Position numbers and translations under genes: made by a program
Shown: one piece after another, positions 1 to 8,241 of the stretch
How the letters are laid out: every line of letters starts with the position of its first letter
Numbering within the stretch: the first letter of the stretch is position 1
DNA from: Desulfobacteraceae bacterium
GTDB taxonomy: Bacteria; Desulfobacterota; Desulfobacteria; Desulfobacterales; ETH-SRB1
Reading direction: 5' to 3'
Assembly (NCBI GenBank): GCA_030593145.1
Contig: JAUVHU010000010.1
Location: forward strand, 1 to 43,265
Length of the DNA stretch: 43,265 bases
Notes under the pieces: generated by a model
Databases searched by the model: none
Told to the model about the DNA's origin: nothing
Seen by the model: the letters and a program-made list of their open reading frames with translations, nothing else

Positions 1-140
1 AGACCTTTGAAAAATGTTCAATTTTGTTCGAGTACAAGGAAGATGAAAATTTCAACCACAGGAATATATTGAATATTTCGAGGATTGAAATTTTTGTCTG
101 ACGCAGTAATCGGGCAAAAGGGGACGTTTTGCAAAGGTCT
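1..140. repeat. Repeat family A, copy 1 (MITE-like, about 140 bp)
   Basis: The ends form imperfect terminal inverted repeats: AGACCTTTG at 1-9 and CAAAGGTCT at 132-140, extended by similar flanking bases. A second, shorter palindrome lies in the middle, around TGAAAATTTCAA near 45-55 and TTGAAATTTTTG near 86-97. A diverged full copy lies at 35011-35153 and one end is found at 23492-23525. It contains no ORF. The element may begin at or just before the window edge. I infer a non-autonomous element or palindromic intergenic repeat; no transposase that moves it is visible. Confidence 0.7.
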
Positions 141-196
141 CCATAGGCACAAAGTGTGAGCCATATCCGCTTTTTTCCTTCATCCAGAAAGATGAT

Positions 197-225
197 TTGT
201 AATTTGTGAGTTAATTTAGTATAAT
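197..225 (+). promoter_or_regulatory. Sigma-70-like promoter of the cyclase gene
   Basis: A TTGTAA -35 box at 197-202 and a perfect TATAAT -10 box at 220-225 are separated by exactly 17 bases. Transcription would begin near 232, giving a leader of about 118 nt before the cyclase ATG at 350. Confidence 0.6.
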
Positions 226-231
226 TATTAA

Positions 232-318
232 AAAGTTTTTCTTAAAACTTTAGATAAAAAGTGACTGCTCAGGTTCACGATTCAAGGTTAGAAAACGATC
301 AATCAAACCTTGAACCTG
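232..318 (+). promoter_or_regulatory. Leader hairpins upstream of the cyclase gene
   Basis: Two inverted repeats lie in the predicted leader. AAAGTTTT (232-239) pairs with AAAACTTT (244-251). TTCAAGGTT (281-289) pairs with AACCTTGAA (306-314). An alternative pairing of CAGGTTCA (270-277) with TGAACCTG (311-318) would compete with the second hairpin. No known riboswitch class is recognised. The second hairpin may simply belong to the word-built inverted repeats seen elsewhere in the window. Confidence 0.35.
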
Positions 319-349
319 ACAACCTGAATAATTACAAAGGTCAATAATT

Positions 350-3016
350 ATGATTTCCAACGCAAATGCAAAAAAATCCGTCGAAAAAATAGCCGTCCTT
401 TTTACAGACATCATTGGATCAACCCGCTTTTTTAAATCCCACGGCAATCTGGCTGGACGCAAAATGCTCCAGCAACACGAAGACATTGTTTCAAAAGCAA
501 TTACAGAATTCGGTGGAACTATCGTCAAAATTATAGGGGACTCGGTTCTGGCTTTTTTTGCCAACCCTCAGGAAGCAACAAAGGTCGCTATACGAATACA
601 GAAAGAGTTTAACCGATATAACAAACAAAAAGATACAGAGTACGAAATTCATGTGAGAATTGGGATTCACTTTGGCGAAGGTATTATCGAAGATAAAGAT
701 ATATTTGGAAATGTAGTAAATATAGCCTCGAAACTGACGAATCTTGCGGGGAGCAATCAAATATTCATATCTCACGATGTTTTTGCTCTAATTAACACAT
801 TATCTTCCCTTCAAATTGAATCTGTTGAAATCCAGGATAAAAACAACACGTCAATGGAACCGACAATTTATCAGGTTCTGTGGGATAAAAGCATCGACTT
901 TGATCCAACCATGATGTCGGTCATTTATATGAGACCTCTCCGAAAACTGGGATTCGGCAATTTCGATAATATCTGGTCCAATCTCATTAAGTCTAAAGCC
1001 CTCTTCTGGAACGGCAAAATTGATGGCGAAGCAATAATGGATAATCAATCGATTATACTCATTACAAAAAAGCCGTCTCTCGTTATGGATGTAGCCGGTG
1101 ATGTGTTAAAATTTCTCGAGGAAAATTTAAGCAATGATAAAGAGTCACGTATTCTGCCAGTACAAATCATTATCGATGCAGGCCCTTGTCTGGAAATCGA
1201 CAGACTGGTTCGCGAAGGATTTAAAGCAGACTGGGAAGGATTTCATCCGGGAACAATATACATGTCACCTTCCGCTTGTAAATTAATAGAAAAAGAACAA
1301 GGTGTTCCGGTTATCCCTTCAACATCGCCAGATCTGGACCAAACTCAATCCTTCTATGAAATAACCCTCGATGATTATAAACAAAAAGAAAATACCTTGC
1401 TTTTCTTATATCAGAATGTCTTGTGTAGAGGTCAGAATTCACCCTGCTTTTACTGTAGCAGCAAAGAACATGCAGTCCAAAACTGTCCTTCCAAACATCT
1501 TACTGAGATGACCGACGTTTTAAACAAATTGGGGTATCTTTCTTTTGATAAAATCGACGATATTTTCCTTGCGTATCTGATGAGTCCGGAAGAAGCAAAG
1601 CAAAAAGCTGTAAAATCTCCAAAAGAATCGCGCGGGCAGGAACTGTCGGCCTGCCTTGGATTCTATGAACTCAAACAGATCTTTCAGCTTCGTTTCTTCA
1701 AAACCATCTGGGATAATCAAAGTAATGATTGGGACAAAATCGCAACAACAAAGAATGGAAGTGATGACAAAGGCGGGTTTATATGGTTAGCTCAAGATTG
1801 CATCCGCGTTTCCAACCTTATTCAGGCAGAATCGCTTTTGCAAACCTGTTTGGAAAAATATCCTGTTGATTATAGAACCTACTGCGCGCTTGGTTTTCTG
1901 AATATAGAAAAAGCCAACCCCTCCTGGAGCGAACATTACTTTGACAAAGCACTTCATTACGCAAAAACAAAACCTCAGAAAATTTTTATCCTGCTTTTAC
2001 TCTCCCGTTTTTATGATCTTGCGGGTAATTCCGACAATGCCCTAAAAAAAATAAGAGAAATTTTTATCATCGATCCCTTTTGTGCAGAAGCCGCCTATCA
2101 GGAAATCGCATTTAAATTTAAGCTGGGGAAAAAGGATGAGGCATTGAAACAGCTTATTAAACTTATTCGGATGAATCGGGGATACTATATTAATGCCTTA
2201 ATTGACCCGGATCTGGCCGAGTTTAACAAGATAATTCACCAGGAACTCAAGAAACTTTTCAAAGAAACCCGGCAAAAAGCACAAAAAATGGCTTACGGCG
2301 CTGAAAGAGAATTTTTTGCACTCGAAAAGTTTTTGAAAGAAAACGATGATGAAATTAAAAAAGCAGATGCTGTATTATCAAAGATAAGGGAATTGGCGCT
2401 CACTGACAGTTATTTCGGGTATATAGATATAGCGTATCTAAGCGATTCCCTGATCAATACCTGCCGCAAAACCATAAGACATCAGAAGAAAGAATTCATA
2501 AATGCTATTAAAAAAATACACAGGCGCACAAGAAACATTTTCAGCCTTACAAGGAATTACCATTCCCAGTTTTTCTCTAATCCTGCTTATAAACAATTAG
2601 AAATTATTCAATCGGAACTCAATCAAATTTCGGTAGCAATAAAATTTAACGATTTTGACAAATTTCGGAAAATGTCTATACTATGTGAGGAAATTTTTAA
2701 AAAATTGGATGAAATAGAGCCGGAATTAAAAAGATTAAAAATAACACTGGATATCAAAACATTTCTAATCATATTTTTAAAAAATTCAGTCTTCATTCTT
2801 TCTGTTATTCTGTTTGCAGGCACAATCATTTTCCCTGTCATAGTTTATTATCTTAATACTTTTTTCCCGGAATTTAATATTTCCACGGCAGGTAATACCG
2901 GCTTCTATCACAAGTATTTTATCATTTTGGGAGTTCTTGGAGGATTATCATTTGCCTTTTTAAAGTCTTTCAAAACCTTTTTAAAACACAAGATACGACC
3001 TGTTGATGACAAATGA
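350..3016 (+). CDS. Class III adenylate/guanylate cyclase with zinc knuckle, TPR-like region and C-terminal membrane anchor
   Basis: Residues 12-150 form a class III nucleotide cyclase domain that should make cAMP or cGMP from the NTP. Metal-binding Asp20 (FTDIIGST) and Asp64 (GDSVLAFF) are present. The transition-state motif reads NVVNIASK, with Lys128 where Arg is usual. Residues 190-330 may be a degenerate second cyclase-like domain with no catalytic motifs. Residues 366-379 read C-x2-C-x4-H-x4-C, an exact CCHC zinc-knuckle spacing. Residues about 460-640 look like TPR-type helical repeats. A charged, coiled-coil-like stretch follows to about 800, and two membrane spans near 806-830 and 855-876 end the protein. 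The enzyme would therefore face the cytoplasm on a C-terminal anchor. The start is the only ATG before the domain, with a weak AAAGG upstream. Substrate and effector are unknown. Confidence 0.85.
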   Translation: MISNANAKKSVEKIAVLFTDIIGSTRFFKSHGNLAGRKMLQQHEDIVSKAITEFGGTIVKIIGDSVLAFFANPQEATKVAIRIQKEFNRYNKQKDTEYEIHVRIGIHFGEGIIEDKDIFGNVVNIASKLTNLAGSNQIFISHDVFALINTLSSLQIESVEIQDKNNTSMEPTIYQVLWDKSIDFDPTMMSVIYMRPLRKLGFGNFDNIWSNLIKSKALFWNGKIDGEAIMDNQSIILITKKPSLVMDVAGDVLKFLEENLSNDKESRILPVQIIIDAGPCLEIDRLVREGFKADWEGFHPGTIYMSPSACKLIEKEQGVPVIPSTSPDLDQTQSFYEITLDDYKQKENTLLFLYQNVLCRGQNSPCFYCSSKEHAVQNCPSKHLTEMTDVLNKLGYLSFDKIDDIFLAYLMSPEEAKQKAVKSPKESRGQELSACLGFYELKQIFQLRFFKTIWDNQSNDWDKIATTKNGSDDKGGFIWLAQDCIRVSNLIQAESLLQTCLEKYPVDYRTYCALGFLNIEKANPSWSEHYFDKALHYAKTKPQKIFILLLLSRFYDLAGNSDNALKKIREIFIIDPFCAEAAYQEIAFKFKLGKKDEALKQLIKLIRMNRGYYINALIDPDLAEFNKIIHQELKKLFKETRQKAQKMAYGAEREFFALEKFLKENDDEIKKADAVLSKIRELALTDSYFGYIDIAYLSDSLINTCRKTIRHQKKEFINAIKKIHRRTRNIFSLTRNYHSQFFSNPAYKQLEIIQSELNQISVAIKFNDFDKFRKMSILCEEIFKKLDEIEPELKRLKITLDIKTFLIIFLKNSVFILSVILFAGTIIFPVIVYYLNTFFPEFNISTAGNTGFYHKYFIILGVLGGLSFAFLKSFKTFLKHKIRPVDDK

Positions 3017-3051
3017 TCTCTTTGCTTTATCACCGGAAAGCAATTAACATT

Positions 3052-4362
3052 TTAAAGTCTCCAGTATTTCACATTCATTTTTTCCGCCTCACCGTAACTG
3101 AAAACACCTTTCAAATCTACAATGATCGGAATTCTGTTTTGGCATAAACTGGCTATGCCTGAAAGACCAAGCTCCTTGTAAAACTTGTGTGAAACAGCTA
3201 AAATTACCGCATCAACTCCGGCAAGTTTGTCCATTTCCCTTAACTCAACCCCATAATATTTGTTGGCTTCTTCAATATCAGCAAGGGGATCATGTACAAA
3301 AACCTCTATTCCATAGTCCCTAAGCTCATATATAACGTCCACAACCTTAGTATTCCTCATGTCCGGGACATCCTCCTTAAAGGTAATTCCCAGCACACCA
3401 ATTTTTGCGCCGCAAACCTTCTTGCCTGCTTTAATAAGCATTTTGACGACCCGCTCAGAAACATATTTGCCCATGCCGTCATTTATCCTGCGGCCTGCCA
3501 ATATCATCTCAGGATGATATCCCAACGATTCAGCCTTAAAGGTCAAATAGTACGGGTCAACCCCTATGCAGTGCCCACCCACAAGTCCGGGCTTAAATGG
3601 AAGAAAATTCCATTTGGTGCCGGCTGCCTCAAGCACCTCTAAAGTATCTATCCCGATTTTTTGGAAAATCATGGAAAGTTCATTGATAAGGGCGATATTT
3701 ATATCTCTCTGGGTATTTTCTATAACCTTGGCTGCCTCGGCCACCTTAATCGAAGACGCAAGATGTATACCCGCTTTGACTACTTTGCCGTAAACTTTAA
3801 ATAAAAGATCGGCTGTATCATGATCTGAACCGGAAACGATTTTTACAACATTTTCAATGGTATGCTCTTTATCCCCAGGATTAATCCGTTCAGGAGAATA
3901 ACCAACCGTAAAATCAGCTTCTATCTTTAAGCCTGACTCGCGTTCCAGAATAGGAACGCAAACCTCTTCGGTAGCCCCGGGATAAACCGTTGATTCAAAT
4001 ACTATGCATGAATCTTTTACCATATATTTTCCAACCATTGCCGAAGCCATGCGTAAAGGCTTCAAATCGGGTATACGGTATTCGTCAATGGGTGTGGGAA
4101 CAGCGACAATAATCAGGCTGCATAAAGAAATATTCTCCGGGTTGCTTGAAAAATTAATTTCTGTGTCACGAAGCTCCTCCTCAGACACCTCCAAAGTCCG
4201 ATCATGTCCGGATTTAAGTTCTTTAATTCTGCCTGAGTTAAGATCATAACCAACCACTTCAAAATGTTTTGACATCTGTACCGCCATAGGAAGGCCTACA
4301 TATCCTAAACCAACAACAGCAATTTTATCCTCACGTGCAATCAAAGAATCAAATGTTATCAT
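3052..4362 (-). CDS. tviB: UDP-N-acetyl-D-hexosamine 6-dehydrogenase (TviB/WbpO type)
   Basis: This cytoplasmic enzyme is expected to oxidise C6 of a UDP-N-acetylhexosamine, probably UDP-GlcNAc or UDP-GalNAc, to the uronic acid in two NAD+-dependent steps for surface polysaccharide. The N-terminal Rossmann motif GLGYVGLPMA is at residues 18-27. Catalytic Cys265 lies in GGHCIGVDPYYL. The C-terminal UDP-binding domain contains GITFKEDVPDMRNTK. The 436-residue length is normal for the family. It stands alone, convergent with the cyclase gene 35 bp away, without neighbouring glycosyltransferases, so the polysaccharide cannot be named. The TviB/WbpO assignment over UDP-glucose or UDP-ManNAc dehydrogenase rests on overall likeness of the Cys motif region. 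Confidence 0.85.
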   Translation of the reverse strand: MITFDSLIAREDKIAVVGLGYVGLPMAVQMSKHFEVVGYDLNSGRIKELKSGHDRTLEVSEEELRDTEINFSSNPENISLCSLIIVAVPTPIDEYRIPDLKPLRMASAMVGKYMVKDSCIVFESTVYPGATEEVCVPILERESGLKIEADFTVGYSPERINPGDKEHTIENVVKIVSGSDHDTADLLFKVYGKVVKAGIHLASSIKVAEAAKVIENTQRDINIALINELSMIFQKIGIDTLEVLEAAGTKWNFLPFKPGLVGGHCIGVDPYYLTFKAESLGYHPEMILAGRRINDGMGKYVSERVVKMLIKAGKKVCGAKIGVLGITFKEDVPDMRNTKVVDVIYELRDYGIEVFVHDPLADIEEANKYYGVELREMDKLAGVDAVILAVSHKFYKELGLSGIASLCQNRIPIIVDLKGVFSYGEAEKMNVKYWRL

Positions 4363-4500
4363 TTTTCATTCTCCAGCCCTGCTTTTTTACCACGAAGCTC
4401 ACGAAGATTTTGAAGTTCAGGGTTCAGTATTATTGGTTCTCTGACCTCTGTCTTTTCTAATCCCTGATCTTGATGACATCCTAAAAAGTCACTAAATATA

Positions 4501-4629
4501 GATGGCTAAGTAAAAAGTTTCCTATACAAGGCGCAAATGATTTTTCAGGCTCGAAAGCATACATATAGTATGTTGAGAATCTGAAAAATCACTGCAACGC
4601 AGTAGATGGAACTTTTTACGACGCCATCA
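4501..4629. repeat. Repeat family C, full-length palindromic element at the lysC 3' end
   Basis: Outer arms at 4501-4519 and 4610-4628 match at 16 of 19 positions when one is reverse-complemented. Inner arms TGATTTTTCAG (4539-4549) and CTGAAAAATCA (4581-4591) are perfect, and CATAC (4558-4562) pairs with GTATG (4568-4572). The whole unit can fold into one long hairpin. On the minus strand its outer end begins TGATGG, and the TGA is the stop codon of lysC. It may also help end lysC transcription, but there is no proper T-run. Confidence 0.75.
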
Positions 4630-5844
4630 ATCTTTATCCAGCCCAAATGCCTTGTGAAGAACTTGGACCGCAAGTTCCGTATACTTTTCTTCTATGATAC
4701 AGGATATCCTGATCTCTGACGTGCTTATCATAAGAATATTTATATTTTCATTAGACAGAGTCGTAAACATCTTTGACGCTACACCTGAATGACTCCTCAT
4801 TCCAACACCAGTAACAGATACCTTTGCAATATTTTCGTCACCAAATACCTTTTCAGCGCCGATCTCTTTTGCTACCCGGTTTTCTATTTCCATTGCCTTT
4901 CTGAAATCATTTTTCGAAACAGTAAATGTCAGGTCGGTCAGCCCTCCGGCGCGGGTATTCTGAATAATCATGTCCACCAGTATTTTTGCGTTGGAAATGG
5001 GCGAAAAAATCTTTGCAGCTATTCCCGGTTGATCCGGAACCTTTTTTAGGGTTATACGAGCAGCGTCTTTGTTGTGAGTAATGCCGGATACAACCAGACT
5101 CTCCATGTTGGAATCTTCATTAACAACCATTGTACCTTCCTCCTCGCTGAATGATGATCTTACATGCACAGAAACATTATATTTTTTAGCAAATTCAACG
5201 GATCGAATCTGTAAAACCTTGGCACCAAGACCAGACATTTCAAGCATTTCATCATAAGAGATCGCGCTAAGTTTTCTTGCCTTCTTGCAGATATTGGGAT
5301 CAGCAGTATAGATCCCATCGACATCCGTAAAGATTTCACATGTGTCTGCTTTAATTGCCGCAGCTATTGCAACAGCAGATGTGTCTGAGCCGCCACGCCC
5401 AAGGGTTGTAATATTGCCTTCAGTGTCACACCCCTGGAACCCTGCCACTACTACTATATTACGTTTTTTAATAAGTTCCTTTATGCGATTGGCTCCTATT
5501 TTAACAATACGGGCGCTGCCATGATTGCGGTTTGTAATAATTTCTGCCTGATACCCTAATATGGATTTAGCCGGATATGACATCGATTGTAAGGTCATAG
5601 CGAGAAGCGCTGCGGTTGTCTGCTCACCTGTGGCAAGCAGAACATCCAGCTCGCGCTTGTCAGGTGAAACAGCAACCTGATTTGCCATGTGGAGCAGGCT
5701 GTCTGTAACACCTGCCATGGCTGAAAGAATAACAACCACATCGTTGCCCTGGTCAAAGCTCTTTGCAACCCGTTTTGCGACACTTCGTATCCGCTCGAAA
5801 TCAGCAACTGAAGTGCCGCCAAATTTTTGAACAATTAAACTCAT
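4627..5844 (-). CDS. lysC: Aspartate kinase
   Basis: The enzyme phosphorylates L-aspartate, the first step toward lysine/diaminopimelate, threonine and methionine, in the cytoplasm. The N-terminal kinase domain starts with the KFGGTS signature at residues 7-12 and contains GRGGSDTSA near residue 150. Two ACT regulatory domains fill about residues 265-405, and they normally bind lysine or threonine for feedback control. The 405-residue length fits the monofunctional family. The ATG start has GAGGAAAA upstream. It is the last gene of the phoH-to-lysC run. Its stop codon is contributed by the end of the palindromic element at 4501-4629. Confidence 0.95.
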   Translation of the reverse strand: MSLIVQKFGGTSVADFERIRSVAKRVAKSFDQGNDVVVILSAMAGVTDSLLHMANQVAVSPDKRELDVLLATGEQTTAALLAMTLQSMSYPAKSILGYQAEIITNRNHGSARIVKIGANRIKELIKKRNIVVVAGFQGCDTEGNITTLGRGGSDTSAVAIAAAIKADTCEIFTDVDGIYTADPNICKKARKLSAISYDEMLEMSGLGAKVLQIRSVEFAKKYNVSVHVRSSFSEEEGTMVVNEDSNMESLVVSGITHNKDAARITLKKVPDQPGIAAKIFSPISNAKILVDMIIQNTRAGGLTDLTFTVSKNDFRKAMEIENRVAKEIGAEKVFGDENIAKVSVTGVGMRSHSGVASKMFTTLSNENINILMISTSEIRISCIIEEKYTELAVQVLHKAFGLDKD

Positions 5845-5865
5845 TTCTTTTCCTCATAAAGATTT

Positions 5866-5925
5866 TAATCACAAAAACACGAAACTTCTAATATTTTTTT
5901 GTGCCTTCGTGATTAATTAAAACTT
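5866..5925. repeat. Inverted repeat between tsaE and lysC
   Basis: Arms resembling TAATCACAAAAACACGAA and its complement (TTTTTGTGCCTTCGTGATTA) flank the tsaE stop. The arms are built from the CACGAAGGCACAAA-type word. The right arm encodes the last residues of TsaE, so the repeat is partly coding. Confidence 0.55.
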
Positions 5926-6406
5926 CTCGCATATAATTTTCTATTTTTTCTATCAGATCGCATCTTTCATGTCCATATTCAGTAATAATAATCTTGCGTG
6001 ATTCATCGCCTGAAATTTCAAAATGCAGGGCAATACATTCTAAAGGTAAATCTTTTTGCAGTTTGTCTGCCCATTCAACAGCCACCACACCATCACCGTC
6101 AATCATTTCGTATAGTCCGATATCTTCTAAATCAACAAGATTTTCAATGCGATAAAGATCGGCATGGAAAAAAGTATATCTTCCAGAATATTCATTAACT
6201 AAAGTATAGGTAGGGCTGGTTATATAATAATCATTCGGAACATCAAGCCCTCTGGCCAGTCCTTGTACAAAAACGGTTTTTCCGCTTCCAAGATCGCCGG
6301 TTAAAGCCACAACCGTTCCGGCCTCAAGCAACGAGCCTATCTTCCGGCCCAGGGCTCGCGTTTCTTCAAGAGATTCTGTTATTATCTGAATCTGTTTGCA
6401 GATCAT
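5888..6406 (-). CDS. tsaE: tRNA threonylcarbamoyladenosine biosynthesis ATPase TsaE
   Basis: TsaE is the P-loop ATPase that works with TsaB and TsaD to place the t6A modification at position 37 of ANN-decoding tRNAs. The Walker A motif GDLGSGKT is clear near residue 37, followed by the family features TSPTYTLVNEY and HADLYRIE, and VAVEWADK near residue 112. The reading frame could start six bases earlier at a TTG (6412), but the ATG at 6406 is preferred; neither has a good ribosome binding site. The final residues (HEGTKKY) are encoded by the intergenic inverted repeat rather than by family sequence. The gene lies between nnr and lysC on the same strand. Confidence 0.92.
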   Translation of the reverse strand: MICKQIQIITESLEETRALGRKIGSLLEAGTVVALTGDLGSGKTVFVQGLARGLDVPNDYYITSPTYTLVNEYSGRYTFFHADLYRIENLVDLEDIGLYEMIDGDGVVAVEWADKLQKDLPLECIALHFEISGDESRKIIITEYGHERCDLIEKIENYMREVLINHEGTKKY

Positions 6407-6419
6407 AACCAACTTAAGT

Positions 6420-6535
6420 ATAATTTTAAGTTTTTTAACCTAAGTTGAACAATTTAGGTTTAATTGTGAATGAAGAAAAAAAGTCCGATTTTAATTCAAA
6501 ATGCAACCTTGAAAATTAACAATTCTCAAGGTTGC
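6420..6535. repeat. Repeat family E, copy 1, with hairpin across the nnr stop codon
   Basis: The stretch resembles 17996-18080, with shared blocks ATAATTTTAAGTTTTT, TTAATTGTGAAT and CGATTTTAATTCAAAAT. Within it, GCAACCTTGA (6503-6512) pairs perfectly with TCAAGGTTGC (6526-6535). This 10-bp stem straddles the nnr stop codon. There is no T-run on the minus strand, so a terminator role is uncertain. Confidence 0.6.
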
Positions 6536-8084
6536 TGTTCAACAAGCTTTTGATTTGCCCTGGTATGGCGTTCATTACATCTGATGCGAGAAAACCGATG
6601 GGGCCTATTGTTTCAGCCATCTCATCAGCAGCAGCTCCATGCAGGTACACGCCGGCATGTGCGGCTGATTCAGGCGAATAACCCTGTGTAATAAGACCTG
6701 CTATTATTCCTGTCAACACGTCACCCATTCCGCCGGATGCCATCCCGGGATTTCCGGTCTGATTGACAAAAACCTTGCCGTCAGGATGGGCAATTATCGT
6801 TCTTGCGCCTTTCAAAACAAGATGGACATTGAATTTTTCGGCAAAATTCCTGGCACAATTTATCCTGTCTTTCTGCACAGCATCGACAGTTGATTTTACA
6901 AGCCTTGCCATCTCTCCGGGATGAGGTGTCAAAATAACCGGAGCTTTAAGGTTCCGCAATATCTGTGTGTGTCCGGCAAGAATATTTAACCCATCAGCAT
7001 CAATCACAATCGGCACTTTGCTTTCCTGAATAACCCGATGAACAAGATTTTTAGTTTCAGCGGAAGTTCCGATTCCAGGCCCTATTGCAAAACACTTTTT
7101 GCCGGAAAGAAGATCTATAATCGCCTGAAATGACGATTCGTTAAGCATGCCGTCTATTGTTTCAGATAACAGGCATGTCATTACTTCAAGACACTGGGAT
7201 TCCAAAATAGGATTTAAACTCCGGGGTATTCCCAAAGTAACAAGCCCTGCTCCCGTTCGCATTGCCGACATTGCGGTCATTGCCGCAGCACCGGTTTTCC
7301 CGGGTGATCCAGCTATCAAGAGCAGATGACCTGCGTTGCCCTTATGTGCATCAAACGACCTTGGCTTTAAATAATCACGAATCATGTCCGGCGTTAACAA
7401 ATATTGCCTGAACCCTGCTTCTTCAGCAATATGAGGCGGTATTCCGATTTCCACTATTTCAAGATCCCCGGTATAATTTGCGCCCGGAAAGAGAATCTGC
7501 CCTATCTTTGCAAATGCGAAGGTTGCAGTAGTATTTGCACGGATACAAACGCCACACACCTGGCCTGTATCTGAATTAAGGCCTGAAGGTATATCTACTG
7601 CAAAAACAGGTTTGTTTAAACTGTTCAAAAATTCAATAACTTCTCTGAAATATCCTTTGACATCCGATTTTAGCCCGGTTCCTAATATAGCATCAACCAA
7701 TATCTCCTGATGAACAATAGAAGACCTATGCTTTGAAAAAGCTTTCCTGTCAGTGATTTCAATAACAGGTATGCTTAAAGGAGCTAACAGTTTCAGGTTT
7801 GCAGCAGCATCACCTTTAATCAAACTGCTTTTCGATAAAAGGTACACTGTCACTCTTGTGCCTTTTTGGGCAAGATAACGAGCGATTACAAAACCGTCTC
7901 CGCCGTTGTTCCCTCGCCCGGCTATAACGCCAATCTTTTTATTTGTAAGCCCGACATATTTATCAAATAGAATATGTGTAGCGCCCCGGCCTGCATTTTC
8001 CATAAGAATCCTGCCGGGTATCCCAAAAGACTCAATGGTCATGCGATCAATCTTCTGCATTTCACCGGCTGTTACAAGATACAT
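6516..8084 (-). CDS. nnr: Bifunctional NAD(P)H-hydrate epimerase / ADP-dependent dehydratase
   Basis: The protein repairs NAD(P)H hydrates that form by heat or side reaction. The N-terminal half (about residues 1-215, YjeF_N) epimerises R to S NAD(P)HX and carries the GRGNNGGDGFV motif near residues 55-65. The C-terminal half (about 225-515, ribokinase-like) dehydrates S-NAD(P)HX using ADP and carries NPGMASGGMGDVLTG. At 522 residues it has full length. ATG start with GGAG eight bases upstream. It sits between pdxJ and tsaE, as is common in Desulfobacterota. The last few residues and the stop fall in a hairpin-forming repeat. Confidence 0.94.
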   Translation of the reverse strand: MYLVTAGEMQKIDRMTIESFGIPGRILMENAGRGATHILFDKYVGLTNKKIGVIAGRGNNGGDGFVIARYLAQKGTRVTVYLLSKSSLIKGDAAANLKLLAPLSIPVIEITDRKAFSKHRSSIVHQEILVDAILGTGLKSDVKGYFREVIEFLNSLNKPVFAVDIPSGLNSDTGQVCGVCIRANTTATFAFAKIGQILFPGANYTGDLEIVEIGIPPHIAEEAGFRQYLLTPDMIRDYLKPRSFDAHKGNAGHLLLIAGSPGKTGAAAMTAMSAMRTGAGLVTLGIPRSLNPILESQCLEVMTCLLSETIDGMLNESSFQAIIDLLSGKKCFAIGPGIGTSAETKNLVHRVIQESKVPIVIDADGLNILAGHTQILRNLKAPVILTPHPGEMARLVKSTVDAVQKDRINCARNFAEKFNVHLVLKGARTIIAHPDGKVFVNQTGNPGMASGGMGDVLTGIIAGLITQGYSPESAAHAGVYLHGAAADEMAETIGPIGFLASDVMNAIPGQIKSLLNSNLENC

Positions 8085-8128
8085 ATAGCCTGCTCCATCA
8101 GTTTTTTTGTAAGGATTCAGGGAACGTT

Positions 8129-8232
8129 GAAATCAGAAAATAGAAATTGGGCCTTCATGCTTTTGTACTATTGATGAACGCATTCAATTCATCTCTTTCT
8201 AATCTCTAATTTCCAGTTTCTAATTTCCAAGC
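8129..8232. repeat. Word-built inverted repeat between pdxJ and nnr
   Basis: The left part contains GAAATCAGAAAATAGAAATTGG. The right part contains its approximate complement, built from repeats of TCTAATTTCC. The motif AAGCCGTGAACG follows and also appears inverted at 31890. No coding sequence is seen here. Confidence 0.45.
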
Positions 8233-8241
8233 CGTGAACGA

